Source: an uncultured Flavobacteriaceae bacterium (lineage in GTDB: Bacteria > Bacteroidota > Bacteroidia > Flavobacteriales > Flavobacteriaceae). From it: 64,000 bases of DNA. A program made the translations under genes and the position numbers. The DNA lies in contig CANMSA010000016.1 in NCBI GenBank assembly GCA_947500385.1, positions 62,001 through 126,000 of the forward strand. The letters run 5' to 3'. Below the pieces are notes generated by a model, which saw only the letters and a list, made by a program, of their open reading frames with translations, made no database searches and was not told where the DNA came from. Each line of letters begins with the position of its first letter. The first letter of the stretch is position 1. Positions 1 to 9,479 of the stretch are shown here, piece by piece.

Positions 1-38
1 AAAGGCCCTTCCAAGGGAATTTTATGCGATGGTTCGGT

Positions 39-764
39 TCACAACTCCTCATTACAAGGCCATTTAAAATTTGCCACTTTCTCGTTCGATGCCTTTCCGT
101 AATTATAGTGCCACCATTCGGTGCGTACCGACCAAAAACCATGGGCTTCCATCGTTTCTTTTAACAGGATCCGATTGTCCAGAATTTCCTGGGGTAGTTC
201 CGTCATATCATGATAGGCTTTCTTTCCAAAAAAATCAAAATCGGTTCCCATGTCAAGTTCCTCTCCATCCAAGGTTTCCAAGGTAATATCTACCGCCCCT
301 CCCTTGTTATGAATTGATCCTTTTTTTGGGTTTGCCACGTATTGTGGATTTGGCACAATTTTCCACATTTTATACTGCACGGAATTGGGACGGTAACAAT
401 CAAAAAACTTAATCCTTACTCCTTTTTTTTTAAACACTTTGTTGGCCGCTATCAATACTTTGGCCGTCTTTACCCTTGTATAACATTCGGCACAATCATA
501 TACTTTCTCCTTTAAAAAATTATTGTTCGTAGCGTAGCGCATATCATACGAAAAGCCATCACTAAAGTCGGCCAAACGAACAAAAGTAGTATCGGCCAAA
601 CCATCGAAAGATCGGAGTTTTTTGGTGGGTTTCAGGGTTACTACCAGGGTATCCAATGACGTGGTCCCATCGGTTGACGGAACCTGATCTATTTTTTTTT
701 GCGAAGGGTCCTCTTTACAAGAAATCACTATACTGCTTAGTAAAAAAAAGAAAAAAAATCTCAT
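39..764 (-). CDS. D-alanyl-D-alanine dipeptidase (VanX-like, peptidase M15D), lipoprotein
   Basis: This 241-residue protein carries the zinc dipeptidase signature of the M15D family. The motifs seen are RPNSVQ, SIHNKGGAVDIT (zinc ligands His and Asp) and EWWHYN (catalytic Glu and third zinc ligand His). The family hydrolyses D-Ala-D-Ala, usually for recycling peptidoglycan peptides; without van genes nearby a resistance role is not suggested. The N-terminus is a hydrophobic stretch ending in IVISC, a lipobox, so the enzyme is probably anchored in the periplasm. It runs in the same direction as the serine hydrolase upstream of it (55-bp gap) and may be co-transcribed with it. The family call is firm; the exact substrate is inferred. 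Confidence 0.9.
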   Translation of the reverse strand: MRFFFFFLLSSIVISCKEDPSQKKIDQVPSTDGTTSLDTLVVTLKPTKKLRSFDGLADTTFVRLADFSDGFSYDMRYATNNNFLKEKVYDCAECYTRVKTAKVLIAANKVFKKKGVRIKFFDCYRPNSVQYKMWKIVPNPQYVANPKKGSIHNKGGAVDITLETLDGEELDMGTDFDFFGKKAYHDMTELPQEILDNRILLKETMEAHGFWSVRTEWWHYNYGKASNEKVANFKWPCNEEL

Positions 765-819
765 TTGAAGTCTTAATTTTAAATTCGAGCTGCTCTTTAA
801 TTACTGTTGGGTAGCATGC

Positions 820-1917
820 CTACTCTTCAATGGCCAAAGCTAACCTTTTAAAAAATTCATTGTATACAAATGGCTTTCCTTTTTCCGGATTTCCGTCCTC
901 ACCCCTACGAACGAATACCATATTCCATTCGGGAATTACGAAACACATATTATTGTGCAAACCACTTGCGTAATAGAGCGACTTTGGGGCATCGGGCATG
1001 TGCATTTTGCCAGTAGGCATTTCACCATTTACCCACCAATTGTACCCATAACAACCACGCCCATCTACTTTTTTACGATCCGTATCGGCCACCGCGTTTG
1101 TAAATACTTGATTGGAAGTTGCTTTTTGAACCCATTTTTTGGAAAGTAGCTGTTTCCCGTTCCAATTACCCTGATTTAAGTAAAAAAGCCCAAAACGGGC
1201 CAATTGCTCCGCGTTGATCATGACCCCCGTACAACCATTATTGATCGGTAAGCCGTCAATATCCTGTTCGGTTCCCCATTCATAGTTCCCAAGACCAATC
1301 GCTGTCCCTATCTGATCATCAAAAATGGTCTTGAGTGTTTTTCCGGTTTTTAGGGTCAATAAACGACCAAACATCATCTGTGCTTCGTCCCAATAGGCGT
1401 ACTTGGTCCCAGGGTCAAACAATGCAGAATCGATTACATAGGGTGTCCAAGACCAATCTTCGCTTGGTTCGTTCCAACGACTCACCCCTTTTCCACTATA
1501 GCCAGAGGTCATGCTCGCAAAATGTTTAAGCTGCGCCAAAGGATATAAACCTGATAAGGCCGTATCGATATCCTTAGCATAGCTATCTTCGCTCAAGATA
1601 CCTTTATCGCTAAGAATACCTAAAACAGTACTGGTAAAGGATTTGCTGGAAGAATAAATATTATGCTGTTTATAGATACTGTCGCCTTTATAAATGTTAT
1701 AACCATTGCGTACTATAAAAACTTCCTCAAGGCCATCTTCACCAGACTCAGAGGCCAAGTACGCTAAGGCCGACTTCAATTTTTCACTGTTTACTCCCAA
1801 AGCTTCGGGCGACTTCTCTGACCATTGTGTCGAAGGGAACACTGCAGGCAAGGGTTCCTTTTTTTTTTCACAGGAAACGAACAACACCGAACAAAACAAG
1901 ATGAATAGATATCGCAT
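820..1917 (-). CDS. Serine hydrolase, class C beta-lactamase/esterase fold, lipoprotein
   Basis: The 365-residue product begins with a lipoprotein signal (FVSC at residues 13-16) followed by a Lys-rich start of the mature protein. Residues 89-92 are SSSK, fitting the SxxK nucleophile motif of the class C beta-lactamase/penicillin-binding-protein-like hydrolases. The second motif, normally YxN, appears to be YWD, and the usual C-terminal KTG/HxG is not obvious (ASGLHNN may replace it). It is therefore a divergent member whose substrate (ester, amide or peptide) cannot be told. It lies between the M15 peptidase and the DUF5060 protein, all on the minus strand. Confidence 0.82.
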   Translation of the reverse strand: MRYLFILFCSVLFVSCEKKKEPLPAVFPSTQWSEKSPEALGVNSEKLKSALAYLASESGEDGLEEVFIVRNGYNIYKGDSIYKQHNIYSSSKSFTSTVLGILSDKGILSEDSYAKDIDTALSGLYPLAQLKHFASMTSGYSGKGVSRWNEPSEDWSWTPYVIDSALFDPGTKYAYWDEAQMMFGRLLTLKTGKTLKTIFDDQIGTAIGLGNYEWGTEQDIDGLPINNGCTGVMINAEQLARFGLFYLNQGNWNGKQLLSKKWVQKATSNQVFTNAVADTDRKKVDGRGCYGYNWWVNGEMPTGKMHMPDAPKSLYYASGLHNNMCFVIPEWNMVFVRRGEDGNPEKGKPFVYNEFFKRLALAIEE

Positions 1918-1984
1918 AGATTAACTTTTTATTCTTTGCAACAAACCAAGAAATATTGGTAGATGCATAGGCATGATCAACCTT

Positions 1985-3838
1985 TTAGTTTCTTTTTATG
2001 ACGATGACCCAATCCATATCATCTTTCCCATCCAATGCAGAAAGGGTAACACTGTTCGGTTTGGTAATTTCCCAACCTCTATTGGGCATATCATACAGTT
2101 TGCCCCCACCTTTAGGGTCATAAAATGCTATGGTAAAGGATCCGTCCCCGATTTCAAGGTCGGTTGTTTCTTTTTTGGGCAGGTATACCACATAAATCTC
2201 ATTTTTTTTGGCAAAGCAAAATGCCTTTTTATTACTTAACAACTCATCATGCCCCTGCATCTCCCAAAAAGGCAAATGATCTTGAAAAAATGAACGTGCA
2301 TTATTGCTGATGGTCCACCATTGATCTCTGGTCCTAAAGTCTTCGGCAGCCATATCATTATTAGGCGTATCCAATCCGCCAAAATACCAAGAAGTGCCTG
2401 CCCCTCCGCTCAGAAGGCTGCCCCAAAGACTACTGCGCATGACCATATCGTAATTGTTATTGGAAGCGGTATCGGTCGTCACCCCAATGTCCCAATGGCC
2501 GATCTCATCGAGATAAACGACCCAAGGCCGTTTCTTTTTTTCCGAAAGATCCCGCCATTTACGAATCTCGCTGTGTACCTCTGTGGTATCGAACATTTGC
2601 ACCGACGGCACCTCAAAATCCTTGTAGCCCAACATGGGACGCAAGGTTTCCTTTATAGGGTCTAAGGGTCTACCTTCCATACGCTTGCCGGTAACCCGAA
2701 CGTGATTGTGCACTGCAATCGGATGCTTGTACGGGTCTATTTGGCGAATGTACGTAGCATACGCTTTGAGCTGGTCAGGGGTTCTGTTGGTTTCCTCCCC
2801 CAAATTCCATACGATTCCCAAATGATGTCCGAAACGCGCTACCAATTCTTTGTAGAACAATTTTCTTTCCATACCGAGCGCCCCTTTGTTTAAAATGGTA
2901 TCGTTTTCGGTTTCCTGTGTGAAGATATTCATAGCGATACCGAGACGATCCATATGGGTGAAAACGATTTCCCACTGTGCCAATTTGCTTACATCATAAC
3001 GGTCTTGTACATTCGGTGCCGTCCATGGCCAAACATCATCACCATCCCCATGTTCGTTCATGACCAGGAAATATAGGCTATTCATTTCTTTAGAGGCCAT
3101 ATAGTTCAATGCACCAATAATGGACTTCCCCCTCAAAATATCCCAAGTGGGATCCCCAGGACGCCAATCTTTTTCATGGTTCGGGTATTCGTGCAGGCCT
3201 TTGTTCAAAGTAGGAGTTGCCGCGCCACCATTGTCAAAGGTGCCATCAAACTCAAAATAGCCCAAAAAATTCTCTGGACTCCCTACCCCATTCTTTAGAA
3301 AAGGGGTTCCCGTTTCCGACGCTTCCAAATAGTGTTTCCCTACATAGGCAAGTTTTCCGCCCTTATAAAAGCCGCGGGCAAGTGAATCGGCAAGAGCAAT
3401 TTCAAACTCTCCGCTAGTTTTCCATAGTGATTTCCCTGTTGTGGCCCGGTACCCTGCGATCCCAATCTCATTGCCTTGTAACAACTCTGCTTCGAATTGC
3501 CATTCACCGGCGCTTGGCGGGGCAAACTTCACTCGCCATTTGTTTCCAGAAAAAGCAGAAGTGTTGGCAGCATTGCCGTCTGCGGCAAAATATCCATAAA
3601 CCGGTATGGTATCCTTTTCGTTATAAAAATGAGTTATAAGGTTAAAATCCAAAAACGGATTAACACTGTCTTTCTCGGACATTTGGGGCCCTTCAAATGT
3701 GAGGGTCACCGGTTGCCATTTTTTCATATTCCCTTCAAGGGTGTAACTCTTTTGCGGCTCTTTTTCAGTACAGGCCATAAGGCAGAAGCATACTGCATAG
3801 GCCAAACTGATCGGTCTTAGCCAGCGGTGGGTCGTCAT
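1985..3838 (-). CDS. DUF5060 / DUF4038-like glycoside-hydrolase-type lipoprotein
   Basis: A 617-residue protein with a lipoprotein signal (CLMAC) and an N-terminal beta-sandwich of the DUF5060 type (about residues 33-120, where APPSAGEWQFEA is recognisable). A TIM-barrel core follows, with WNLGEETN and VVYLDEIGHWD as candidate acid/base and nucleophile regions. A C-terminal beta domain of the putative collagen-binding type (about 520-617) completes it. Such proteins are putative glycoside hydrolases of the GH140-like clan, mostly uncharacterised. It is divergent from the GH1-GH92-sulfatase-GH26 operon across 162 bp, so a shared regulatory region and a shared glycan are plausible. The substrate is unknown. 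Confidence 0.78.
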   Translation of the reverse strand: MTTHRWLRPISLAYAVCFCLMACTEKEPQKSYTLEGNMKKWQPVTLTFEGPQMSEKDSVNPFLDFNLITHFYNEKDTIPVYGYFAADGNAANTSAFSGNKWRVKFAPPSAGEWQFEAELLQGNEIGIAGYRATTGKSLWKTSGEFEIALADSLARGFYKGGKLAYVGKHYLEASETGTPFLKNGVGSPENFLGYFEFDGTFDNGGAATPTLNKGLHEYPNHEKDWRPGDPTWDILRGKSIIGALNYMASKEMNSLYFLVMNEHGDGDDVWPWTAPNVQDRYDVSKLAQWEIVFTHMDRLGIAMNIFTQETENDTILNKGALGMERKLFYKELVARFGHHLGIVWNLGEETNRTPDQLKAYATYIRQIDPYKHPIAVHNHVRVTGKRMEGRPLDPIKETLRPMLGYKDFEVPSVQMFDTTEVHSEIRKWRDLSEKKKRPWVVYLDEIGHWDIGVTTDTASNNNYDMVMRSSLWGSLLSGGAGTSWYFGGLDTPNNDMAAEDFRTRDQWWTISNNARSFFQDHLPFWEMQGHDELLSNKKAFCFAKKNEIYVVYLPKKETTDLEIGDGSFTIAFYDPKGGGKLYDMPNRGWEITKPNSVTLSALDGKDDMDWVIVIKRN

Positions 3839-3904
3839 TGGTAGTGGTTTGATTTATTACGGTAATATAGTCCTTTTTTTTTGTTGGGTAAATTCCAATC
3901 CTTT

Positions 3905-3924
3905 CAAATTCGTATTTGAATTTG
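3905..3924. promoter_or_regulatory. Inverted repeat in divergent promoter region
   Basis: CAAATTC and GAATTTG form a perfect 7-bp inverted repeat separated by 6 bp. It lies in the 162-bp space between the divergent DUF5060 gene and the GH1 operon. The size and place suit a dimeric regulator, but no cognate regulator is identifiable and the region is AT-rich, so chance is possible. Confidence 0.3.
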
Positions 3925-4000
3925 TCAGTATTTTGATAGGCATTGTGCTTTATTTTAATGATTTTTATATGCTTTATTTTATCACCTAAATGTCTAGTAC

Positions 4001-5410
4001 ATGTTGAAATTTCCTGCCGACTTTATTTGGGGTTCCGCTACCTCGAGCCATCAAATTGAAGGTGCTGCATTAGAAGATGGCCGTGCTTGGAGTATTTGGG
4101 ACGCCCATGCACATACCCCTGGGAGAACCGAAAACAATGAGCACGCCGATGTAGCATGTGATCATTACCATCGCTATAAGGAAGATGTGCAGTTGATGGC
4201 CGATATGGGACTCAAGGCCTATCGGTTTTCCATTTCCTGGAGTCGTATTCAACCTGATGGGCAAGGAGCAGTGAACCCTAAGGGAATCGACTTTTACAGC
4301 AACCTTATCGATGAGCTGCTAAAACATGATATTACTCCTTGGGTTACCCTATATCATTGGGATCTACCCTTGGCCTTGCATACCGAAAAAGATGGTTGGC
4401 TAAACCCTGAAATTGCCGATAGGTTCGCAACGTATGCGGGGATTTGTTTTGAGCATTTTGGCAATCGCGTAAAACACTGGATCACCTTGAACGAACCTTG
4501 GGTGGTATCGATATTAGGATATAGCCAAGGGGTATTTGCTCCTGGTAGAAAATCAAAGAGCGAGCCATATCAGGTAGCCCATCAGTTGTTAAGGGCCCAT
4601 GGAAAGGCCGTACAACTGTACCGTACAAAATACCAACCCTCTCAACAAGGGGAGATCGGAATAACGAATAACTGTGATTGGCGAGAGCCCTTAACAGATT
4701 CCCCTGCAGATATAGCAGCTGCCAAACGCTCTTTGGAGTTTTTTATCGGTTGGTTTGCGGATCCTATTTACTTTGGGGATTATCCCCAGGTAATGAAGGA
4801 TAGGGTCGGGGATCGTTTGCCTAAATTCACCGAGGAAGACATTGCCATGATCAAGGGTTCATCCGACTTTTTTGGCCTCAACCATTATACGGGGCTGTAC
4901 GCCTCGGATGTGGATCCCAATGCCAATATAGCAAATGAGGTATATGGTAACGGTGGTATTTTTGAAGACCAGTATGTACAACTAACGGCCGATCCTTCGT
5001 GGAAATTGACGAGCATGAATTGGGCTATTATCCCATGGGGTTGTCGAAAACTGATCGAATGGATCAGCGATCGATATGACAATCCGCCACTTTATATCAC
5101 CGAAAACGGCTGTGCCCTTGATGACCAATTGGAAAATGGGCAGGTAGCGGATACCGTGCGCCAAGAATACATTGAAAGCTATTTGGCCGCTTGTCACAAA
5201 GCCATGGAAAATGGCGTGAACTTAAAAGGGTATTTCGTGTGGTCTTTTATGGATAACTTTGAGTGGGCCCTTGGATACTCCAAACGTTTTGGGGTTCACT
5301 ATGTCGACTATGATACATTGGAGCGAACCCCTAAAAATTCAGCACTTTGGTTCTCCAAAGCCATCAAAAACGGGGGGTTTGAGTTTACCCAGGAAGGAAT
5401 TGAAATATAA
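4001..5410 (+). CDS. GH1 beta-glycosidase (beta-glucosidase/beta-mannosidase type), cytoplasmic
   Basis: The 469-residue protein is a full-length GH1 enzyme, which cleaves beta-linked terminal sugars with retention. It has the N-terminal FIWGSATSSHQIEG signature, the acid/base Glu in TLNEP (Glu165) and the nucleophile Glu in YITENG (Glu368). No signal peptide is present, so it acts in the cytoplasm. It is the first gene of an operon followed 5 bp later by a GH92 alpha-mannosidase, then a sulfatase and a GH26 mannanase. This company favours action on short manno- or glucomanno-oligosaccharides, although GH1 members cannot be assigned to glucoside or mannoside from these motifs alone. Confidence 0.95.
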   Translation: MLKFPADFIWGSATSSHQIEGAALEDGRAWSIWDAHAHTPGRTENNEHADVACDHYHRYKEDVQLMADMGLKAYRFSISWSRIQPDGQGAVNPKGIDFYSNLIDELLKHDITPWVTLYHWDLPLALHTEKDGWLNPEIADRFATYAGICFEHFGNRVKHWITLNEPWVVSILGYSQGVFAPGRKSKSEPYQVAHQLLRAHGKAVQLYRTKYQPSQQGEIGITNNCDWREPLTDSPADIAAAKRSLEFFIGWFADPIYFGDYPQVMKDRVGDRLPKFTEEDIAMIKGSSDFFGLNHYTGLYASDVDPNANIANEVYGNGGIFEDQYVQLTADPSWKLTSMNWAIIPWGCRKLIEWISDRYDNPPLYITENGCALDDQLENGQVADTVRQEYIESYLAACHKAMENGVNLKGYFVWSFMDNFEWALGYSKRFGVHYVDYDTLERTPKNSALWFSKAIKNGGFEFTQEGIEI

Positions 5411-5415
5411 GACCG

Positions 5416-7686
5416 ATGCGCAAATTGCTACCCGTATTTTTTTTAGCTTTTTATTTTCAGTTTGTTAGCGCCCAAGACCCGGTTTCCCTCGTGAATCCCC
5501 TTGTAGGTTCCGATTCTTCTTTTGACCTTTCCAACGGAAATACCTACCCGGCCATCGCGGTGCCTTGGGGAATGAATTTTTGGACGCCTCAAACCGCGGA
5601 AAACAAAGATGGCTGGACCTATGCCTATGATTCCCCTACTTTTAACGCCATTAAACAAACCCATCAGGCTTCTCCTTGGTTAAACGACTATGGCACTTTT
5701 TCCCTGATGCCTCGTATCGGAAAGAGCGAAACTACCGAAGAAAAAAGAAAGTCGTTTTTTAGTCATAAGGTAGAAACATCCAAGCCACATTATTACCAAG
5801 TATATGCCGCGGACTATGATATTTGGGCAGAGGTGACCCCCACCGAACGTGCGGCTCGTTTTCGTTTCACCTACCCTGAAGCAAAAGATGCCCATTTGGT
5901 CATTGACGCCTTTAATATGGGTTCGCATATAAAGGTGGAGGGAAATACGATTACAGGCTATAGCCAGTACAACCACGGCGGTGTGCCGGATAACTTTCGC
6001 AACTATTTTATAATCCAGTTAGACAAAGCCATTGAAAGTGTGGAATTATACGACGACCATAAACGATTGGCAGATGCCACCACCGAGGCGACCGGCACCC
6101 ATATACTCGCGATTATCAGATTTCAAACTGAAGAAAAAGAGCAGGTACAACTACAAACGGCCTCTTCCTTTATCAGCTTAGCCCAGGCAAAACTAAATCT
6201 AGATCGCGAAATAGGCAATAGCGACTTCGAAAGTGTTAAAGAACAGGGAAAAAACAGTTGGAATACCTGGATGAACCGCATTCAGGTAAAAGGAGGATCT
6301 TTAAAAGAGCGTCAAAACTTCTATACCGCGCTGTACCGTTGTTTGCTATTTCCAAGAAAATTTTATGAGGTGAATGCCGAAGAGCAGTTGGTGCATTATA
6401 GCCCCTACAATGGTCAGATCGAAAAAGGATACCTCTTCACGGACAATGGTTTTTGGGATACCTTCCGCGCTGTATTTCCATTATTTACACTGGTATATCC
6501 TGATATGAACGAACAAATGATGCAAGGCTTGGTCAATACCTACAAAGAAAGTGGTTGGCTTCCAGAATGGGCGAGCCCTGGACACCGTTCCGTAATGATC
6601 GGTTCAAACTCGGCAGCGATTATTGCCGACTCCTATTTGAAAGGAATTCGGAACTACGATATTGAAACCCTCTATGAGGCAATCCTTAAAAACACGGAGA
6701 ACGAGGGGCCCTTGGCCTCTGTGGGCCGCTTGGGGGTTGCATACTACAATAGCCTAGGGTATGTACCCTATGATGTGGGAGTCAATGAAAATGCAGCGCG
6801 TTCCCTAGAGTATGCGTTCGACGATTTTTGTATCTACCAACTCGCCACCGCCCTGGAACGTCCTCAAAAGGAGGTATCCCTGTTCAGGGAACGGGCCGAC
6901 AACTACAAAAAGTTGTTCGACACCAACAGCAATTTTATGCGCGGAAAAAACAAGGATGGTAGCTTTCAAGAACCCTTTAATCCCGTGAAATGGGGAGATG
7001 CCTTTACCGAAGGCAATGCTTGGCACTACACCTGGTCGGTGTTTCAGGATGTTGAAGGCTTGATCCAACTAATGGACGGTAAGGAGGCTTTCAATGAAAA
7101 ATTGGATGCGGTGTTTACAAGCAAACCTGATTTCGACTTTAGCTATTATGGTTTTCAAATACACGAAATTACCGAAATGCTCATCGCCGGTATGGGACAA
7201 TACGCCCATGGCAACCAACCCGTTCAACACGCCATTTACCTCTACAATTATTCAGGTCGACCATGGAAAGCGCAGCAGCGTGTTCGCGAAGTGATGGACA
7301 AGTTGTACCTACCCACTCCGGACGGACTTTGTGGGGATGAAGACAACGGCCAAACCTCCGCCTGGTACGTCTTTTCTGCGATGGGTATGTACCCGGTAAG
7401 TTCCGCAACCAATCAATATGTATTTGGATCACCACTTTTTGATGAAATCAAATTGCAAATGGAGAACGGCAATACCTTTACCATTCAAAATCGTGACAAC
7501 CGCGCCGAGCATGTGTACATCCAAAACGCAACGCTTAACGGGGCATTGTATACCAAAAACTATATTACCCATGAGACCCTTTGGAAAGGGGGGACACTTA
7601 TTTTTGAAATGGGAAAATCACCCAATAAAGAACGCGGTGTATTAGCCACAGATACACCCTTTTCGCTAAGCAATCTACAAGAATGA
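5416..7686 (+). CDS. GH92 calcium-dependent alpha-mannosidase, exported
   Basis: The 756-residue protein begins with a cleavable signal peptide (FQFVSAQ). It has the GH92 hallmarks: NPLVGSD at the mature N-terminus, the HQASPWLNDYG loop, and GDEDNGQTSAWYVFSAMG near the C-terminus (residues 640-646 hold the general-base Asp). GH92 enzymes are inverting, calcium-dependent exo-alpha-mannosidases that act on alpha-mannans or N-glycan mannose. It lies 5 bp after GH1 and overlaps the sulfatase by ATGA, so translation is coupled. An alpha-mannosidase next to a beta-mannanase family enzyme suggests a substrate with both linkages, or two substrates handled together. Confidence 0.95.
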   Translation: MRKLLPVFFLAFYFQFVSAQDPVSLVNPLVGSDSSFDLSNGNTYPAIAVPWGMNFWTPQTAENKDGWTYAYDSPTFNAIKQTHQASPWLNDYGTFSLMPRIGKSETTEEKRKSFFSHKVETSKPHYYQVYAADYDIWAEVTPTERAARFRFTYPEAKDAHLVIDAFNMGSHIKVEGNTITGYSQYNHGGVPDNFRNYFIIQLDKAIESVELYDDHKRLADATTEATGTHILAIIRFQTEEKEQVQLQTASSFISLAQAKLNLDREIGNSDFESVKEQGKNSWNTWMNRIQVKGGSLKERQNFYTALYRCLLFPRKFYEVNAEEQLVHYSPYNGQIEKGYLFTDNGFWDTFRAVFPLFTLVYPDMNEQMMQGLVNTYKESGWLPEWASPGHRSVMIGSNSAAIIADSYLKGIRNYDIETLYEAILKNTENEGPLASVGRLGVAYYNSLGYVPYDVGVNENAARSLEYAFDDFCIYQLATALERPQKEVSLFRERADNYKKLFDTNSNFMRGKNKDGSFQEPFNPVKWGDAFTEGNAWHYTWSVFQDVEGLIQLMDGKEAFNEKLDAVFTSKPDFDFSYYGFQIHEITEMLIAGMGQYAHGNQPVQHAIYLYNYSGRPWKAQQRVREVMDKLYLPTPDGLCGDEDNGQTSAWYVFSAMGMYPVSSATNQYVFGSPLFDEIKLQMENGNTFTIQNRDNRAEHVYIQNATLNGALYTKNYITHETLWKGGTLIFEMGKSPNKERGVLATDTPFSLSNLQE

Positions 7687-9479
7687 AGCTACCCACCATT
7701 TTTTGGACTTTTATACTGCTTTTGTTCATCGGAAGCGCTTGCAAAGACAGCGCCAAAAAGCAGCCCCCGGAACCACTGGATACTGGGCGACGGCCCAACA
7801 TTGTATTAATTGTTACCGATGACCAAGGGTGGGGCGATTTGAGTAGGAACGGTAATAAAAACTTGCGAACCCCCAACATTGATATGCTTGCGGCGAACGG
7901 TGTCTCCTTCGAGAATTTTTATGTACAACCCGTTTGCTCCCCTACCCGCGCCGAATTGTTGACCGGGCGTTATTTTCTTCGCACCGGCGTATATGAGACC
8001 TCCGCAGGGGGAGAACGCATTAATATAGATGAAACCACCTTGGCCGACCTTTTAAAGAAAGAAGGGTATCACACAGCCGCTTATGGGAAATGGCATAGTG
8101 GCATGCAACCTCCTTACCATCCCAATTCAAGAGGTTTTGACGATTTTTATGGTTTCGCCTCCGGGCATTGGGGCAATTATTTTAGCCCTATGCTAGAGCA
8201 CAATGGCCGTATCGTAAAGGGAAAAGGGTTTCTACCGGACGATCTTACCGACAAGGGCCTGGCGTTCATTGAACAACATCGGGAAGAGCCCTTTTTTCTG
8301 TACCTACCCTACAATACACCCCATAGTCCCATGCAAGTACCTGACACCTATTGGAACCGTCTCAAAGATGTCGATCTAGAAAGCATTTATCATGGCGAAG
8401 AGATAGAGGATATTAACTTCACCAAAGCTGCTTTGGCGATGGTCGAAAACATTGACTTTAACGTAGGGCGTATCACCGAAAAGCTAAAAGAATTGGCTTT
8501 GGAAGAAAACACCATTGTCGTATTTCTTTCCGACAATGGCCCCAATAGCTTTCGTTATAATGGGGGTATGCGTGGTAAAAAAGGGGCTACCGATGAAGGA
8601 GGGGTGCGCAGTCCATTTTTTATACAATGGAAGGGTGTAATACCCGAAGGAAAGAACGTTTCTCAAATTGCCTCTTCTATCGATTTGTTGCCTACCTTAT
8701 CCGAACTGGCATCTTTGGATCCAAAAACCAATCATCCAATAGATGGAATAAGTCTACAACCGCTCATTCATGGAACTGCCAAAAAATGGCCTTCCCGCTT
8801 GCTCTTCAATCATTGGAACGGAAAAACCAGTGTGCGTTCTCAGAATTACCGGTTAGATCACGAAGATCGCTTGTATGATATATTCAAGGAACGTCGCCAA
8901 CAAACCGATGTAACGGAGCATGTTCCCCACATGGCCGATTCTTTAAAGCAAGCAAAAGAATCCTGGTTGGCACGTATGAACCCGCTTACACCAGAAAATG
9001 ATACCAGGGCATTTACCCTTGGACATGCCGGGGCCGTCTACACCCAGTTACCGGCACGGGATGGTATTCCGTATGGGAATATAAAACGTAGTAATCGATG
9101 GCCCAATGACAGCTACTTTACGAATTGGAAAAGTAAAAACGATTCAATCAGCTGGGACATTGATGTGTTGGAAAAAGGGAATTTTGAAGTAACGCTATAC
9201 TACACCTGTAAGCCAGAAAATGCAGGGGTAGGCCTTCTCTTGACCCATGGAAAAAGCATGCTGGGCACCCGCTTGCGAGCAGCGCACGACCCGCCCTTGA
9301 TCGGAGCCGAAAACGACAGGGTACCCAGGGGAGAATCATATGTAAAGGCGTTTAAGGCATTCCGGATGGGAACCATCCCCTTAAACAAAGGCAGAAATCC
9401 AATGACACTGAAAGCCATGGCATTTTCCGGTACAGAAGCCATTGAAGTGCGTTTATTGCAGTTTAAACGGGTGGACTGA
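7683..9479 (+). CDS. Family S1 sulfatase, lipoprotein, with C-terminal beta-sandwich extension
   Basis: The 598-residue protein has a lipobox (IGSAC, Cys20), the metal-binding VTDDQGWGD segment (about 44-52) and CSPTR at 85-89. In CSPTR the Cys is expected to be matured to formylglycine by a sulfatase-maturating enzyme. GKWHSG and LSDNGPNS are further sulfatase motifs. The catalytic part ends near residue 430; about 160 further residues look like a beta-sandwich of the kind seen in some carbohydrate sulfatases. It overlaps GH92 by 4 bp and GH26 by 1 bp. It probably removes sulfate from the glycan attacked by its neighbours; the S1 subfamily is not assignable by eye. Confidence 0.93.
   Translation: MKLPTIFWTFILLLFIGSACKDSAKKQPPEPLDTGRRPNIVLIVTDDQGWGDLSRNGNKNLRTPNIDMLAANGVSFENFYVQPVCSPTRAELLTGRYFLRTGVYETSAGGERINIDETTLADLLKKEGYHTAAYGKWHSGMQPPYHPNSRGFDDFYGFASGHWGNYFSPMLEHNGRIVKGKGFLPDDLTDKGLAFIEQHREEPFFLYLPYNTPHSPMQVPDTYWNRLKDVDLESIYHGEEIEDINFTKAALAMVENIDFNVGRITEKLKELALEENTIVVFLSDNGPNSFRYNGGMRGKKGATDEGGVRSPFFIQWKGVIPEGKNVSQIASSIDLLPTLSELASLDPKTNHPIDGISLQPLIHGTAKKWPSRLLFNHWNGKTSVRSQNYRLDHEDRLYDIFKERRQQTDVTEHVPHMADSLKQAKESWLARMNPLTPENDTRAFTLGHAGAVYTQLPARDGIPYGNIKRSNRWPNDSYFTNWKSKNDSISWDIDVLEKGNFEVTLYYTCKPENAGVGLLLTHGKSMLGTRLRAAHDPPLIGAENDRVPRGESYVKAFKAFRMGTIPLNKGRNPMTLKAMAFSGTEAIEVRLLQFKRVD

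Noticed and set aside
1-38. CCCTTCCAAGGG after the M15 peptidase gene as a terminator
   Set aside because: The stem is only 4-5 bp with a tiny loop and no clear T tract on the minus strand.
39-764. Glycopeptide resistance from the VanX-like gene
   Set aside because: There is no vanH, vanA or vanRS near it, and such dipeptidases are common peptidoglycan-recycling enzymes.
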